This document shows, in pieces, positions 1 through 8,502 of a stretch of DNA of 64,000 bases. The notes under the pieces are model-generated. The model had not been told where the DNA came from. It worked only from the letters and a program-made list of their open reading frames with translations, and searched no databases. Where the stretch lies: contig CAWCTW010000005.1 in NCBI GenBank assembly GCA_963798705.1, positions 558,001 to 622,000 of the forward strand. Reading direction: 5' to 3'. Position 1 is the first letter of the stretch; the number at the start of each line of letters is the position of its first letter. The translations under genes and the position numbers were made by a program. Source of the DNA: AC-56 sp963798705. Its GTDB lineage: Bacteria > Actinomycetota > Thermoleophilia > Solirubrobacterales > 70-9.

Positions 1-60
1 ATCGGAATCGACGGCGGCAACGCCCTCAACACCTTCTCCCTCACGCGCCGCCAGCTCTAG
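1..60 (+). CDS. C-terminal end of an unidentified protein (partial)
   Basis: Frame 1 is open from the window edge to a TAG at 58-60 and encodes 19 residues, IGIDGGNALNTFSLTRRQL. A G-x-N-A-L pattern near a C-terminus resembles the ends of TIM-barrel amidohydrolases, but 19 residues cannot settle the family. The stop codon lies inside an inverted repeat that also contains the stop of the convergent gene that follows. Confidence 0.4.
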   Translation: MGIDGGNALNTFSLTRRQL

Positions 61-119
61 TGACCTGAGGCGTCAGTTCGGGCGCGTCTTCCCGGCGCAC
101 TTACGACTCAGGTCACTAG
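57..119. terminator. Inverted repeat spanning both convergent stop codons
   Basis: A perfect 13-base inverted repeat has arms 57-69 (CTAGTGACCTGAG) and 107-119, and it continues imperfectly inward through 71-73/103-105. Each arm holds a TAG stop codon: 58-60 on the plus strand and 116-118 on the minus strand. The loop is GC-rich and there is no T tract. A two-way terminator or transcript-end stabilising hairpin is inferred from position. Confidence 0.5.
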
Positions 120-469
120 CCCGCATAACCGGGACGGGCGATCTCCAGCTTGCGGGCGACGTGCTCGCGCAGGCCGGCGATCGCCTCGGGCAGCCGCGCG
201 TCGAGCTCGCCCCGCCGGATCGAGGCGGCGAGCTCCGTCGCGGCTTCGCGCACGTCGTCGGCGGGGGATCCGAGCAGCTCCGAGAACAGCGCCAGGTCCC
301 GCTGCGAGGGCTCGTCGCCGGCGCGGAGCTCGCGCGCGATCACCGCGCAGAGGTTCGCGAGCACGAGCACCCGGAAGCGCCGCTCGGCAGGAACCCATTC
401 CCGGACCTCGGTGAACAGGTCCGCGGCCATCGCGTCGAGCAGCTCGGTGGCGGTGGGGCGATCCTGCAT
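116..469 (-). CDS. DUF6285-like small protein paired with a phosphotransferase
   Basis: A 117-residue, mostly helical, charged protein beginning MQDRPTATELLDAMAADL. The core of hydrophobic heptads (FRVLVLANLCAVIARELRAG) has no catalytic motif. Its ATG lies five bases after the stop of the upstream phosphotransferase gene, so the two are cotranscribed. Small proteins of the DUF6285 type are commonly found beside or fused to phosphotransferases of the acyl-CoA dehydrogenase-associated APH family, which is the basis for the name. A partner or regulatory role for the kinase is inference. Confidence 0.65.
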   Translation of the reverse strand: MQDRPTATELLDAMAADLFTEVREWVPAERRFRVLVLANLCAVIARELRAGDEPSQRDLALFSELLGSPADDVREAATELAASIRRGELDARLPEAIAGLREHVARKLEIARPGYAG

Positions 470-474
470 CGAGA

Positions 475-1560
475 TCAGCCGTCCTGGCGCAGGCCCGGCT
501 GCCCCGCAGCCGGCTCCGGCTGACCGGTCGCCTCCGGCTCCCTGGAAGCGGGGGAGGCAGCCGGCAGCAATTCGAGCAGGTCCCACTCGGGCTCGCAGAT
601 CCGGCGGCCGAGCGAGGCGAGCTCGGCAGACGGCCGGGCGCCGACGAGGTGGTCGTGCGCCTGCCGGGCGCAGATCACGGCCCATTTGACGTTGCCCACC
701 GCCTCCCACCAGCGAATCCGCTCCGGGTCCGGAGGGTCGCCGCCGGCCTTCGCGTACGCATCGAGCAGCTCCGCCAGCGAGCCCATGCCGGCCACCGGCT
801 CCTCGTCGTTGCCGAAGCGCCAGGAGCGCACGCAGAGCCAGCCGATGTCCTCCGCCGGATCGCCCGAGTGACAGAGCTCCCAGTCGATCACGGCGGCCAG
901 CCCCGCCTCGTCCACGATCAGGTTGCCGAGCCGGAAGTCGCCGTGCACGAGACATTCTTCGGCCGGCGCGGCCGGCGGGTGCAGCCGCAGCCACCGCAGG
1001 CCCGCCTCCACGGCGGGCAGCGGCTCGGCGACCTCGTCCAGGGTCGCCTCCCAGAGCTCGCAGGCGGCGAGCGCGGGATCCTCGCTCGAGACCGGAACGC
1101 CCTCGATCCCCTTTCCATCGATCGAGTGGATCCGCGCCAGCGCCTCGCCGAGCTGCGCCGGAAGCGCCCGGCGCGCCCCGGCCAGCTCCTGCCGCCGCAG
1201 GACCCGCGGCGCAACCGACGTCCCGGCCACGTGCTCCATGACGAACCCGGCGCTCTGGAGGCGACCCCCGGCCGGCTCGAACGCAAGCGGCCGCGGAACC
1301 GGGACACCGGCGGTGAGCGCCGCCTCGACCACGCGGAACTCGACCGCCAGCGGCGCGAACGAATCCGGCGCCCCGGCCGGATCCCTCCGCACCGCCCAGC
1401 GGCGCTCACCGGCCTCGGCCAGCAACGTCTCCCTCGACGCCCCACCCGGTAACGGGGAGAGCGTGAGCCGCCCCGGATCCGACCCCGACGCCTCGGCGAT
1501 CAGCGCGCGGACCCCGCCGGCCAGCGCCTCCTCAGGCGGTCGAGTCACGGTCGAGCCCAT
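475..1560 (-). CDS. Aminoglycoside-phosphotransferase-fold kinase
   Basis: A 361-residue protein with the APH/choline-kinase fold. The catalytic loop HGDFRLGN lies at about 206-213 and the metal-binding IDWE at 225-228. The N-lobe has a partly glycine-rich loop (PLPGGASRET), an R-W-A-V-R-R lysine-strand equivalent and a hinge near FVMEHVAG. The C-terminal 25 residues are proline/glutamate-rich and probably disordered. The family phosphorylates small hydroxylated molecules, and this subgroup often lies near acyl-CoA metabolism rather than drug resistance; the substrate is unknown. The ATG at 1560 overlaps the end of the upstream gene by 29 bases, and a GTG four codons in (1548) is an alternative start. 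Confidence 0.85.
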   Translation of the reverse strand: MGSTVTRPPEEALAGGVRALIAEASGSDPGRLTLSPLPGGASRETLLAEAGERRWAVRRDPAGAPDSFAPLAVEFRVVEAALTAGVPVPRPLAFEPAGGRLQSAGFVMEHVAGTSVAPRVLRRQELAGARRALPAQLGEALARIHSIDGKGIEGVPVSSEDPALAACELWEATLDEVAEPLPAVEAGLRWLRLHPPAAPAEECLVHGDFRLGNLIVDEAGLAAVIDWELCHSGDPAEDIGWLCVRSWRFGNDEEPVAGMGSLAELLDAYAKAGGDPPDPERIRWWEAVGNVKWAVICARQAHDHLVGARPSAELASLGRRICEPEWDLLELLPAASPASREPEATGQPEPAAGQPGLRQDG

Positions 1561-2239
1561 GCCGCGACCAGTGGCGGTCCGGAATGTCCGCCGGGTCCTT
1601 GTACCAGTACCAGGTGCACGGATCGCGGTCGAAGTCTTCCGGCGGATCCGACGGATACACGGGATAGCCGATCCACCGGATCGGCAGGACCTCGTTCATG
1701 AACGCGCAGTGGGTGCAGTACAGGGGAAACCCGGCGCGGCCGTAGCTCCAGTCGTGCGCCTCGTCGGTGACCCCGAACCCCTCTGGCCCGTAGCGGCGAT
1801 TGCGCCACAGCCTCTGGCCCGATCCGCAGGGATTCATCGTGAACGTGAGCTTCTCGTCGTCCTCCGCGATCTCGAAGGCGCCAGGGGTCGGCCCGACGCC
1901 ACTGGTCGAGTGGGCGCGCCAGGTCGCCGCCAGCGCCTTCGCGATCACCCTGCGGTCGCTGTCGGCGATCCGCTCGACGGGATTGCGCCAGCTGCGCTCG
2001 AGCGAGTAGGTCCAGGCTTCCTCCACCCCGTCGTCGCCGAGCTCGTCCTTGACGAACGAGATCAGCCCCGCGACCCCGTCGACCAGCAGATCGTGCATGA
2101 ACTGCGACTCGGCCTTCATCGCCTCGCACATCTCCTTGGCCCGCTCGAGGTCGCCGGCCTCGATCGCCTCGACCGCGCGCTCCATCGTCGGCCGCGACAT
2201 CTCATGCAGCTCGTCCTCGCTGAACCACCGCTCGCCCAT
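1532..2239 (-). CDS. Conserved hypothetical protein with a cysteine cluster
   Basis: I do not recognise this 235-residue protein. The N-terminal third is helical and acidic (ERWFSEDELHEMSRPTMERA, then a charged helix). The C-terminal half is rich in Trp, Tyr and Pro and carries Cys138 (NPCGSG), Cys175 and Cys178 (LYCTHC) and Cys208 (RDPCTWYW). That spacing could bind zinc or an iron-sulfur cluster. The ATG at 2239 was preferred over an upstream in-frame Met because the extra residues are low-complexity Ser/Arg/Thr typical of shadow translation. The gene overlaps the kinase gene downstream and probably shares its transcript. Confidence 0.65.
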   Translation of the reverse strand: MGERWFSEDELHEMSRPTMERAVEAIEAGDLERAKEMCEAMKAESQFMHDLLVDGVAGLISFVKDELGDDGVEEAWTYSLERSWRNPVERIADSDRRVIAKALAATWRAHSTSGVGPTPGAFEIAEDDEKLTFTMNPCGSGQRLWRNRRYGPEGFGVTDEAHDWSYGRAGFPLYCTHCAFMNEVLPIRWIGYPVYPSDPPEDFDRDPCTWYWYKDPADIPDRHWSRHGLDRDSTA

Positions 2240-2270
2240 GTTGCTCACCTCCGGTCGCTCGGTGCGGACA

Positions 2271-3155
2271 CTAGCCGCCGGCGGCCAGCAGCTCGTCCAG
2301 GATGTCCCCGTAGCGGTGGCGGGAAAGCGAGATGTGCCCCTCGCCCTCGACCAGGTGCGACTGTGCGCCTGGGACGTTCGCGGCGAGCCACTCGCCGTGG
2401 GCGAGCGGGACGAAGCGGTCCTCCCGGCCATGCCAGATCGACACCGGCATCCGGATCTCCCCAAGGCCGAAGCCCCACGGGCGGACGAACGCCAGGTCGT
2501 CGTCGAGCCAGCCCCAGATGCCGGTGCTCACCGATCCGAGCAGGCTGGCGTGGGACTCCGCCGCGTAATCGCCGGTGAGCGCGGCCCGGTCGGGCCCGGA
2601 GACGAGGTCGCCCAGGATGGCGATGAGGTCCTCGGGGGTTGACTCCCGGACCTCCTCGACCTGGCGGTCCAGGTACGAGGCGAGCGCATCGGCGCCGCGC
2701 TCGGCCAGGCCCATCTCCTCGATGTTCTCGTCGCCCATGCCCGCCCGCCAGTCGAGCCCTTCGCCGTCGTGGGGTGCCGCGCCGGCCACGGTCGCTGCCG
2801 AGATCACCCGGTCTGGCAGGAGCGACGCGCAGCCGAGCGCATGCGGGCCGCCGCCCGACCAGCCCACGACATGGAAGCGCTCGATCTCGAGTGCGTCGGC
2901 GATCGCCGTCACGTCCGCCGCGCAATCGGCGACCGATCGCCCCTCGTGGCGATCCGAGCCGGCATAGCCCGGACGCGCATAGCTCACCTGCCTCAGACCC
3001 CTCCCGGCGCCCTCCTCCAGCGTCTCGCGATGGAGCGACCCGTCATCGGGCGTGCCGCCGTGGGCGATGAGGGCCGGGCCGTCGTCCGGCCCGACGACGC
3101 TGACCTCGAGCGTCCGCCCGTCGGGCGTCCGCACGCTCTGGACCGTGACCTCCAC
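2271..3155 (-). CDS. Alpha/beta-fold hydrolase
   Basis: A 294-residue serine hydrolase of the alpha/beta fold. The nucleophile elbow GWSGGG places Ser at about residue 100. An oxyanion-side HGG lies near 32-34, an acid in the segment WHGREDRFVP, and the catalytic His in GEGHISLSRH. There is no signal peptide, so it is cytoplasmic. The closest-looking relatives are proline-iminopeptidase-like and haloalkane-dehalogenase-like esterases; the substrate is unknown. The start is GTG, with a TACTGT box at 3164-3169 only eight bases upstream, suggesting a nearly leaderless transcript. Confidence 0.85.
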   Translation of the reverse strand: MEVTVQSVRTPDGRTLEVSVVGPDDGPALIAHGGTPDDGSLHRETLEEGAGRGLRQVSYARPGYAGSDRHEGRSVADCAADVTAIADALEIERFHVVGWSGGGPHALGCASLLPDRVISAATVAGAAPHDGEGLDWRAGMGDENIEEMGLAERGADALASYLDRQVEEVRESTPEDLIAILGDLVSGPDRAALTGDYAAESHASLLGSVSTGIWGWLDDDLAFVRPWGFGLGEIRMPVSIWHGREDRFVPLAHGEWLAANVPGAQSHLVEGEGHISLSRHRYGDILDELLAAGG

Positions 3156-3240
3156 GCGGATCCACAGTAGCCGCCGAGGCAGCCGCGAGCGGCATCGCCT
3201 TCACCCCACGGGTGGAAAAAATCTGCCGTTCGTTCGTCGC

Positions 3241-3825
3241 TTACCGCTCGCCGCGGGCGTCGCGCCACATCAGCCACACGGGAGGCCCACCCAGGGGCAG
3301 GTGCATCACCCGCGTGACGGCGAAGCCGTGGCGCTCATACATCGCGCGGCTTCGAGGCGTCGAGGACTCGAGGTAGGCGGAAAGCGAGGCGGCGTCGATC
3401 TCGTCGAGCCCAGGACGCATCAGCGCGGTCCCGAGGCCCCTCCCCTGCCACTCCGGGGCCACGCCCATCACCGCGAGGTACCAGTGCGCCGGCTCTCGCG
3501 GATGCCTCGCCTCCATTCGCAGGCGCGACCACAACGCCAGCGGCAGGCGCCCGCCGAAGACCCTTGCCATCGGCGGAACCTCGCGAAGCATCGTCGTCAC
3601 CGGGACGCGCCAGGCATCGGGCGTCGCCCAGAACGCGGCGCCGGCACGCTCCTCGGTCGTCCAGACGAGCCCGCGCGGCAGGGCGATCGCGCGCAGCTCG
3701 GTCTCGAAGAAGGTCCGAAGGCGCTCCGTGCGATCGCTCGGGTCGGGCAGCACGTGGCGGAACCCGGGGTCGTCGGTGAACGCGCGAGCGAGCGAATCGG
3801 CGAGCGCCTCGGCGTCGCCCGGCAC
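3241..3825 (-). CDS. GNAT-family N-acetyltransferase
   Basis: A 194-residue acetyltransferase with the acetyl-CoA pyrophosphate-binding signature QGRGLG at about 127-132, preceded by the beta-4 strand WYLAVMGVAPEW and followed by the motif-B helix with YERHGF. It transfers acetyl from acetyl-CoA to an unknown amine. The GTG at 3825 is the first usable start. However, the residues encoded just upstream (VRRAVPGDAEAL) look like the usual first strand of the family, so translation may begin a few codons earlier at an unusual codon. Confidence 0.8.
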   Translation of the reverse strand: MPGDAEALADSLARAFTDDPGFRHVLPDPSDRTERLRTFFETELRAIALPRGLVWTTEERAGAAFWATPDAWRVPVTTMLREVPPMARVFGGRLPLALWSRLRMEARHPREPAHWYLAVMGVAPEWQGRGLGTALMRPGLDEIDAASLSAYLESSTPRSRAMYERHGFAVTRVMHLPLGGPPVWLMWRDARGER

Positions 3826-3884
3826 CGCCCGGCGAACCTCGCCCGCGGGGCTCGCGATATGCGACTCGGGATCGCGCGAGGGAG

Positions 3885-4352
3885 CTAGCCGACCTCGGCC
3901 GGCTCTTCGTCACGGCCGGCGAGGCGATCGCGCCCGCGGCGCACGGCCGCGAGGAACTTCTCGAGGTTGACCTCGAGCGTCGACAGGATCTCGTCGGCGT
4001 AGTCCTCCGCTCCGAGCCGGATCTGGCGCTCCGTCTCGCGCGCGTCCTCGATGATCTCCTCAGCCGCGCGCTCGGCCTGCTTGTAGACCTCCTCGTCGGA
4101 GATCAGGCGCGCCTGCTGATCACGGGCCTCCTTGACCACGCGCTCGGCTTCGCGCTTGGCCTCGGCGAGCATCTCCTGTCGCTCCTTGACGATCCAGCGC
4201 GCCTGCTTGATCTCCTCGGGAATCGTCGCCCGCATCTGATCGAGCAGGTCGTAGATCTCCTCGCGATCCACGCGCACCTGATCCGTGAGCGGCACGGGCC
4301 GCGCGTTGTGGATCAGGTCGTCGAGCTTGTCGATTAGGACCAGGACGTCCAT
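3885..4352 (-). CDS. SepIVA/DivIVA-like coiled-coil protein
   Basis: A 155-residue, strongly charged, almost wholly helical protein. It starts MDVLVLIDKLDDLIHNARPV and includes REEIYDLLDQMRATIPEEIKQAR, then a continuous coiled coil of Glu/Arg/Lys/Ala heptads to about residue 120. This arrangement matches the actinobacterial SepIVA-type proteins (DivIVA domain, Rv2927c in Mycobacterium), which act in septum formation and polar growth. It lies near coaD and rsmD. A TAAGCT box lies 12 bases before the ATG. The function is inferred from architecture; an ATP-synthase-b-like resemblance is only compositional. Confidence 0.7.
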   Translation of the reverse strand: MDVLVLIDKLDDLIHNARPVPLTDQVRVDREEIYDLLDQMRATIPEEIKQARWIVKERQEMLAEAKREAERVVKEARDQQARLISDEEVYKQAERAAEEIIEDARETERQIRLGAEDYADEILSTLEVNLEKFLAAVRRGRDRLAGRDEEPAEVG

Positions 4353-4472
4353 GGAAGTGCGGAAAGCTTACGCGGAGCGGCGGAAACCAGGACCGACGAG
4401 CCGATTTTCGCCGTCAAGTTGCAAGCTCCTGCCCACAAGACGAGTTGTCTCGATACGAGTTCGGAGGTAGCG

Positions 4473-5201
4473 ATGACTGAAGCTTCCGCAACGGCGGTGC
4501 ACGAGTTCGACGCGGCACTGCGCGAGCGTGCCGCCCGCAGCATCAGACACCCGCTCGCCCGCGTGCTGCTGGTGCTGACGTTCAGCACCGGCCTGGTCGA
4601 CGCGGTGAGCTTCCTCGGGCTCGGTCGCGTGTTCACCGCGAACATGACCGGCAACATCGTCCTGCTCGGGTTCGGTATCGCGGGCAGCCCCGGGCTGCCG
4701 GTCGTCGCCCCGATCATCTCGCTGGCGGCGTTCCTCACGGGCGCTGCCGGCGGCGGCATCCTCGCCGCGCGCATGATCCACCGCCACCCCGCGCACATCA
4801 TGTGGGCGCTCGGCGTCGAGGTGACGGCCGTGGGCGCGGCCGCGGCGGTGGCGGCCGCCGCGGTCGTCGATCCCGGCAGAGTCGCCGCCTACGCCATGAT
4901 CGCCCTGCTCGCGGTGGCGATGGGGCTGCGAAACGCCACGGCTCGGCGTTTCGGCGTCCCGGATCTCACGACCACCGTCCTCACGATGACCCTCACGGGC
5001 CTGGCGGCCGACTCGCGGATCGCGGGTGGAACGGGAGAGGGATCGGCCCGGCGGATAGTCGCCGTCATCGCGATGCTGGCGGGAGCGATGAGCGGTGCGT
5101 TGATGCTGAAGACCAGCCTCTTCCTGCCGGTGGCGTTCGCCGCCGTGATCGCCCTGGCGATCCTGCTCCTCTACCTGCCGGTGGCCCGCCGTGGCGCCTA
5201 G
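4473..5201 (+). CDS. YoaK/DUF1275 family membrane protein
   Basis: A 242-residue protein with about six membrane segments after a short charged N-terminus. It has the family pattern STGLVDAVSFLGLGRVFTAN followed by MTGN, and the later RNATARRFGVPDLTTTVLTMTLTG. DUF1275 (YoaK) proteins are inner-membrane proteins of unproven function. The start at 4473 was chosen over the ATG at 4419 because GGAGG at 4463-4467 is correctly spaced for it. It converges with coaD, with eight bases between the two stops. Confidence 0.85.
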   Translation: MTEASATAVHEFDAALRERAARSIRHPLARVLLVLTFSTGLVDAVSFLGLGRVFTANMTGNIVLLGFGIAGSPGLPVVAPIISLAAFLTGAAGGGILAARMIHRHPAHIMWALGVEVTAVGAAAAVAAAAVVDPGRVAAYAMIALLAVAMGLRNATARRFGVPDLTTTVLTMTLTGLAADSRIAGGTGEGSARRIVAVIAMLAGAMSGALMLKTSLFLPVAFAAVIALAILLLYLPVARRGA

Positions 5202-5209
5202 CCTCTGGC

Positions 5210-5713
5210 TCACTGGCGCTTCAAGCGCTCGGCGAGCGCCTCGGCGACGCCCGGCGGCACCAGGTCGGAGACGTCGCCGCCGAAGGTCGCCATCTCCTTC
5301 ACGCCCGTGGAGGACAGGAAGCTGTAGTCGGGCGATGCGATGACGTACACGGACTCGATGTCCGGGGCCAGCTTGCGGTTGAGCTGGTTCATCTCGAACT
5401 CGTACTCGAAGTCCGAGATCGCGCGCAGGCCCTTCACGATCGCGCCCGCCCCCTGCTCCCGCGCCATCTCGACCACCAGGTTGGAGAACACGGTGACCTC
5501 GACGTTGTCCATCCCATTCTGCGCCACCGCGTCCTCGATGAAGGCCCGGCGCTCCTCCGCGGTGAAGAGCGTGGTCTGCTTGCGCACCGGTTGGTTGACG
5601 ACACCGACGACGACGCGATCGAACACCCGCGCCGCCCGCCCGATGATGTCGACATGGCCGTTCGTCACCGGGTCGTAGGTCCCCGGACAGACCGCAATCC
5701 GCCCGTCGCTCAC
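5210..5713 (-). CDS. coaD: Phosphopantetheine adenylyltransferase
   Basis: Catalyses the fourth step of coenzyme A synthesis, joining 4'-phosphopantetheine and ATP to give dephospho-CoA. The 167 residues match the usual family length. The nucleotidyl-transferase signature PGTYDPVTNGH is at 10-20 and the second motif LSSTGVKE lies near the C-terminus. The start is GTG and overlaps the rsmD stop by four bases (GTGA), so it is translated by coupling at the end of recG-rsmD-coaD, a conserved actinobacterial order. Confidence 0.97.
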   Translation of the reverse strand: MSDGRIAVCPGTYDPVTNGHVDIIGRAARVFDRVVVGVVNQPVRKQTTLFTAEERRAFIEDAVAQNGMDNVEVTVFSNLVVEMAREQGAGAIVKGLRAISDFEYEFEMNQLNRKLAPDIESVYVIASPDYSFLSSTGVKEMATFGGDVSDLVPPGVAEALAERLKRQ

Positions 5714-6243
5714 CTGGAGCCTCCAGCGTGGATCATCACCGCGGTGTCGCCGTAACGGCGCTCGGCGAGCAGCGGCAGGTGAAGCCGCGGCGGCCGCCGC
5801 GCCGATCCCTCGACGACCAGACGTCCCGCCGGCGCGAGCCGGCTGCCGATGAGCGAATCGAGTTCCCCCTCAAGACGGTCGGCGAGTCTATAAGGCGGGT
5901 CGCAGAAGATCAGGTCGAAGGCCCCCCGCGCTCGCCGCAGGAACGTCAGGGCGTCCCCGCCCACGACCCGGCACCGGTCGCCGAGACCGAGGTTCGCGAT
6001 GTTGCGCCGGGCGAGGGACGGGTGCGTGTCCACCAGGGTGGCCGCCGACGCCCCCCGGGAGACGGCCTCGATTCCAAGCGCACCGGTGCCGCAGTAGAGG
6101 TCCAGGACCCGGGCGCCCTCGACGTCGGCAAGGATCGAGAAGACGGCCTCTCGGACCCGGTCGGAGGTCGGCCGGACGGCCGACGATCGCCGCGGGGGGG
6201 TCGCCAACCGGTGTCCCTTGAGCTCGCCGGCGACGATCCTCAA
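5710..6243 (-). CDS. rsmD: 16S rRNA (guanine966-N2)-methyltransferase
   Basis: A 177-residue methyltransferase that modifies G966 of 16S rRNA in the 30S subunit. The SAM-binding loop LDLYCGTGALGIEA is at about 47-60 and the catalytic DPPY at 115-118. The family's conserved N-terminus (RIVAGELKGHRL) begins exactly at a TTG at 6243 that overlaps the recG stop as TTGA, so this start is well supported despite the rare codon. It is cotranscribed with recG and coaD. Confidence 0.93.
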   Translation of the reverse strand: MRIVAGELKGHRLATPPRRSSAVRPTSDRVREAVFSILADVEGARVLDLYCGTGALGIEAVSRGASAATLVDTHPSLARRNIANLGLGDRCRVVGGDALTFLRRARGAFDLIFCDPPYRLADRLEGELDSLIGSRLAPAGRLVVEGSARRPPRLHLPLLAERRYGDTAVMIHAGGSR

Positions 6244-8441
6244 GGCGCGATCGCCTCGTCGCCGAACCGCGCGCGGGTGGCCTCGAGCAGCGGGCCGAGC
6301 TCCGGCGCCGCCAGCGATCCGTACCGGTCCAACAGCGCGATCACCTCGCGGCGCGCCTCGGTGAGGACCGCGACGTCGTCGGGCAGCTCGGCGACGCGAA
6401 AGCGGGGCAATCCGTGCTGGCGCGTTCCCAAAATCTCCCCCTCCCCGCGCAGCGCCAAGTCGACCTCGGCGAGCTTGAAGCCGTCGCTTTCCGTGGCGAT
6501 CGCGTCCAGACGCCGGCGCGCGAGCTCCGAGCCCGGGTCCGCGAACAGGATGCACTGCGACCGGTGCTCACCGCGGCCCACGCGGCCCCGGAGCTGGTGA
6601 AGCTGGGAGAGCCCGTAGCGCTCGGCGCCCTCGATCAGCATCACGGTTGCGTTCGCCACGTCGATGCCGACCTCGATCACGCTGGTCGCCACCAGGACGT
6701 CGCACCGGCCGGAGGCGAAGCGCTCCATGGCGGCCTGCTTGTCCCGGGCCGGCATCTGGCCGTGCAGGAGCCCCACCTCGAAGTCCCTGAGCTCGGTGGC
6801 GCGAAGCCGCTCTGCCTCCTTCGTCGCCGCCTTCGCCTCCAGGCTCACCGAGTCCTCGACCAGCGGGCAGACGACGTACGCCTGACGCCCCTCGCGCAAT
6901 CGCTCCCGGATGAACCCGTACGCGCCGGCCCGCTTCTCCTCGCCCACGACCCAGGTGTCCACGGGCTGCCGGCCCGCGGGCAGCTCGCGCAGGACGGTCG
7001 CGTCGAGATCGCCGTAGGCGGTGAGCGACAGCGTGCGGGGGATCGGGGTGGCGGTCATGTGGAGGGTGTGCGGGGCGCGCCCGTCGGGGCCCTTCACGTC
7101 GAGCGCGCCGCGCTGCCGCACCCCGAACCGATGCTGCTCGTCGACCACGCACAGGGCCAGCCGCCTGAAATGCACGTCCGGCTCGATCAAGGCGTGGGTC
7201 CCCACCACCATTGCGAGCTCGCCCGAGGCAAGCTGGCCCAGCGCCTCCCGGCGCCGCGCGGCCGGTGTGGCGCTGGTGAGGAGCGTGAACGGAATCGAGC
7301 GGGCCGACAGCAGTCCGTCGAGGGTGGCGGCGTGCTGCTCGGCGAGGGTCTCGGTGGGCGCCATCAGCGCCGCCTGATAGCCCGTCTCGACGGCGCGTAG
7401 CATCGCGTGGAGGGCGAGCACGGTCTTGCCGGAGCCGACCTCCCCCATCAGCAGCCGCTGCATCGGCAGCTCGGCCGCGAGGTCGGCGTCGATCTCCTCC
7501 AGCGCCCGGCGCTGGTCGCCCGTGAGCTCGAAGGGCAGGGACCCCTGCCAGCGCCCGACCAGCTCTCCGGGAGATCCCAGCGGAATGCCGGGACGCTTGG
7601 CGCGGCGCTCCGAGCGCCGCGCCGCGAGCGCGACCTGATGGAGAAAGAGCTCCTCGAAGGCGAGCCGCCGGCGTGCCTCGTCGGCCTCGGGAAGGCTCTC
7701 CGGAAAGTGCGCCGCCACGAGGGCGTCGGCGCAGAGGGCCAGGCAGCGCCGGGCCCGCAGCTCCGCCGGCAGGGGCTCGATCGCGTTGCGGGCGAGGGGC
7801 CGCGCCTGCCAGGCCCACTCACGCAGGCGCTGCGCCCGCAGCCGCTCCGACGCGGGATGGACCGGCACGATCCCGGTGGTGTGGATTCCGGCGGACCACT
7901 GGCTCGCACCGCCGCCGATGACCTCGTGCGCCTGCACGCGAAAGCCCGAGCGGTCGAGCTTGCCGAACAGGAGCAGCCTCGTGCCCTCGGTGAGCCGGTC
8001 CGCGAGCCAGGCCTGGTTGAACCAGACCGCCTTCGAGGGCCCCGACTCGTCCGCCACCGACGCCTCCACGATCTTCAGGCCGCGGCGGCGGGTGGGACGC
8101 ACTCTCGCCGAGCGCACCTCCACCTCCACGGTCGCCTCCTCGCCGAGCCGAAGCTCCGCGATCGTGCGCGGCGCCGCTCGATCCCGATAGGAGTGCGGGA
8201 GGTGGAGCAGGACGTCGCCGATGTCGGCCAGCCCGATCTCACCCGCTGCCGCGGCGAGCTTCGGCCCTGCGCCGCGCAGCGATTCGATCCGGGCCGTCAG
8301 CAGGCTCGGCCGGGGCGCGGAGCGAAGCTCCGCGGCCCGCAACGCCCTGCGGTCCTGCGCCGTGCCGGTGGCGAAGGCGCCGGGTGGGGCGGGGATGCTG
8401 TCGGTCCCCTCTTCGCGTGGCGGCGCCATCGTCCGGCTCAT
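6240..8441 (-). CDS. recG: ATP-dependent DNA helicase RecG
   Basis: A 733-residue branch-migration helicase that remodels stalled forks and Holliday junctions. In order: a disordered N-terminus (1-45), a wedge/OB domain (about 50-200, with LLHLPHSYRDR), a helicase core with Walker A GEVGSGKT at 333-340, the family-typical DEQH box at 434-437, and a C-terminal helicase domain with QLRGRVGRG. The ATG at 8441 is preferred over the GTG at 8492 because a TAGCCT box lies eight bases before it. It heads the recG-rsmD-coaD operon. Confidence 0.96.
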   Translation of the reverse strand: MSRTMAPPREEGTDSIPAPPGAFATGTAQDRRALRAAELRSAPRPSLLTARIESLRGAGPKLAAAAGEIGLADIGDVLLHLPHSYRDRAAPRTIAELRLGEEATVEVEVRSARVRPTRRRGLKIVEASVADESGPSKAVWFNQAWLADRLTEGTRLLLFGKLDRSGFRVQAHEVIGGGASQWSAGIHTTGIVPVHPASERLRAQRLREWAWQARPLARNAIEPLPAELRARRCLALCADALVAAHFPESLPEADEARRRLAFEELFLHQVALAARRSERRAKRPGIPLGSPGELVGRWQGSLPFELTGDQRRALEEIDADLAAELPMQRLLMGEVGSGKTVLALHAMLRAVETGYQAALMAPTETLAEQHAATLDGLLSARSIPFTLLTSATPAARRREALGQLASGELAMVVGTHALIEPDVHFRRLALCVVDEQHRFGVRQRGALDVKGPDGRAPHTLHMTATPIPRTLSLTAYGDLDATVLRELPAGRQPVDTWVVGEEKRAGAYGFIRERLREGRQAYVVCPLVEDSVSLEAKAATKEAERLRATELRDFEVGLLHGQMPARDKQAAMERFASGRCDVLVATSVIEVGIDVANATVMLIEGAERYGLSQLHQLRGRVGRGEHRSQCILFADPGSELARRRLDAIATESDGFKLAEVDLALRGEGEILGTRQHGLPRFRVAELPDDVAVLTEARREVIALLDRYGSLAAPELGPLLEATRARFGDEAIAP

Positions 8442-8449
8442 CGACCCCA

Positions 8450-8455
8450 AGGCTA
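8450..8455 (-). promoter_or_regulatory. -10-like box of recG
   Basis: TAGCCT on the minus strand ends eight bases before the recG ATG at 8441. With the usual -10 to +1 distance, the transcript would begin at or just before the start codon. No Shine-Dalgarno sequence is visible. Confidence 0.45.
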
Positions 8456-8502
8456 CGTCCGGGCGGGGCGGGAACCCGCCGTCGTGACGCACCGAGGCCC
8501 TG

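Noticed and set aside
3200..3220. Hairpin CCAC-GG-GTGG followed by six A residues, as a rho-independent terminator
   Set aside because: On the minus strand, where the flanking genes lie, the T run precedes the stem instead of following it; on the plus strand the run is A, not T.
4368..5213. A 281-codon open frame antisense to the YoaK-like gene
   Set aside because: The composition (Arg, Gly, Asp, His, Gln) is that of an antisense shadow; the plus-strand gene has clear membrane helices and a ribosome-binding site.
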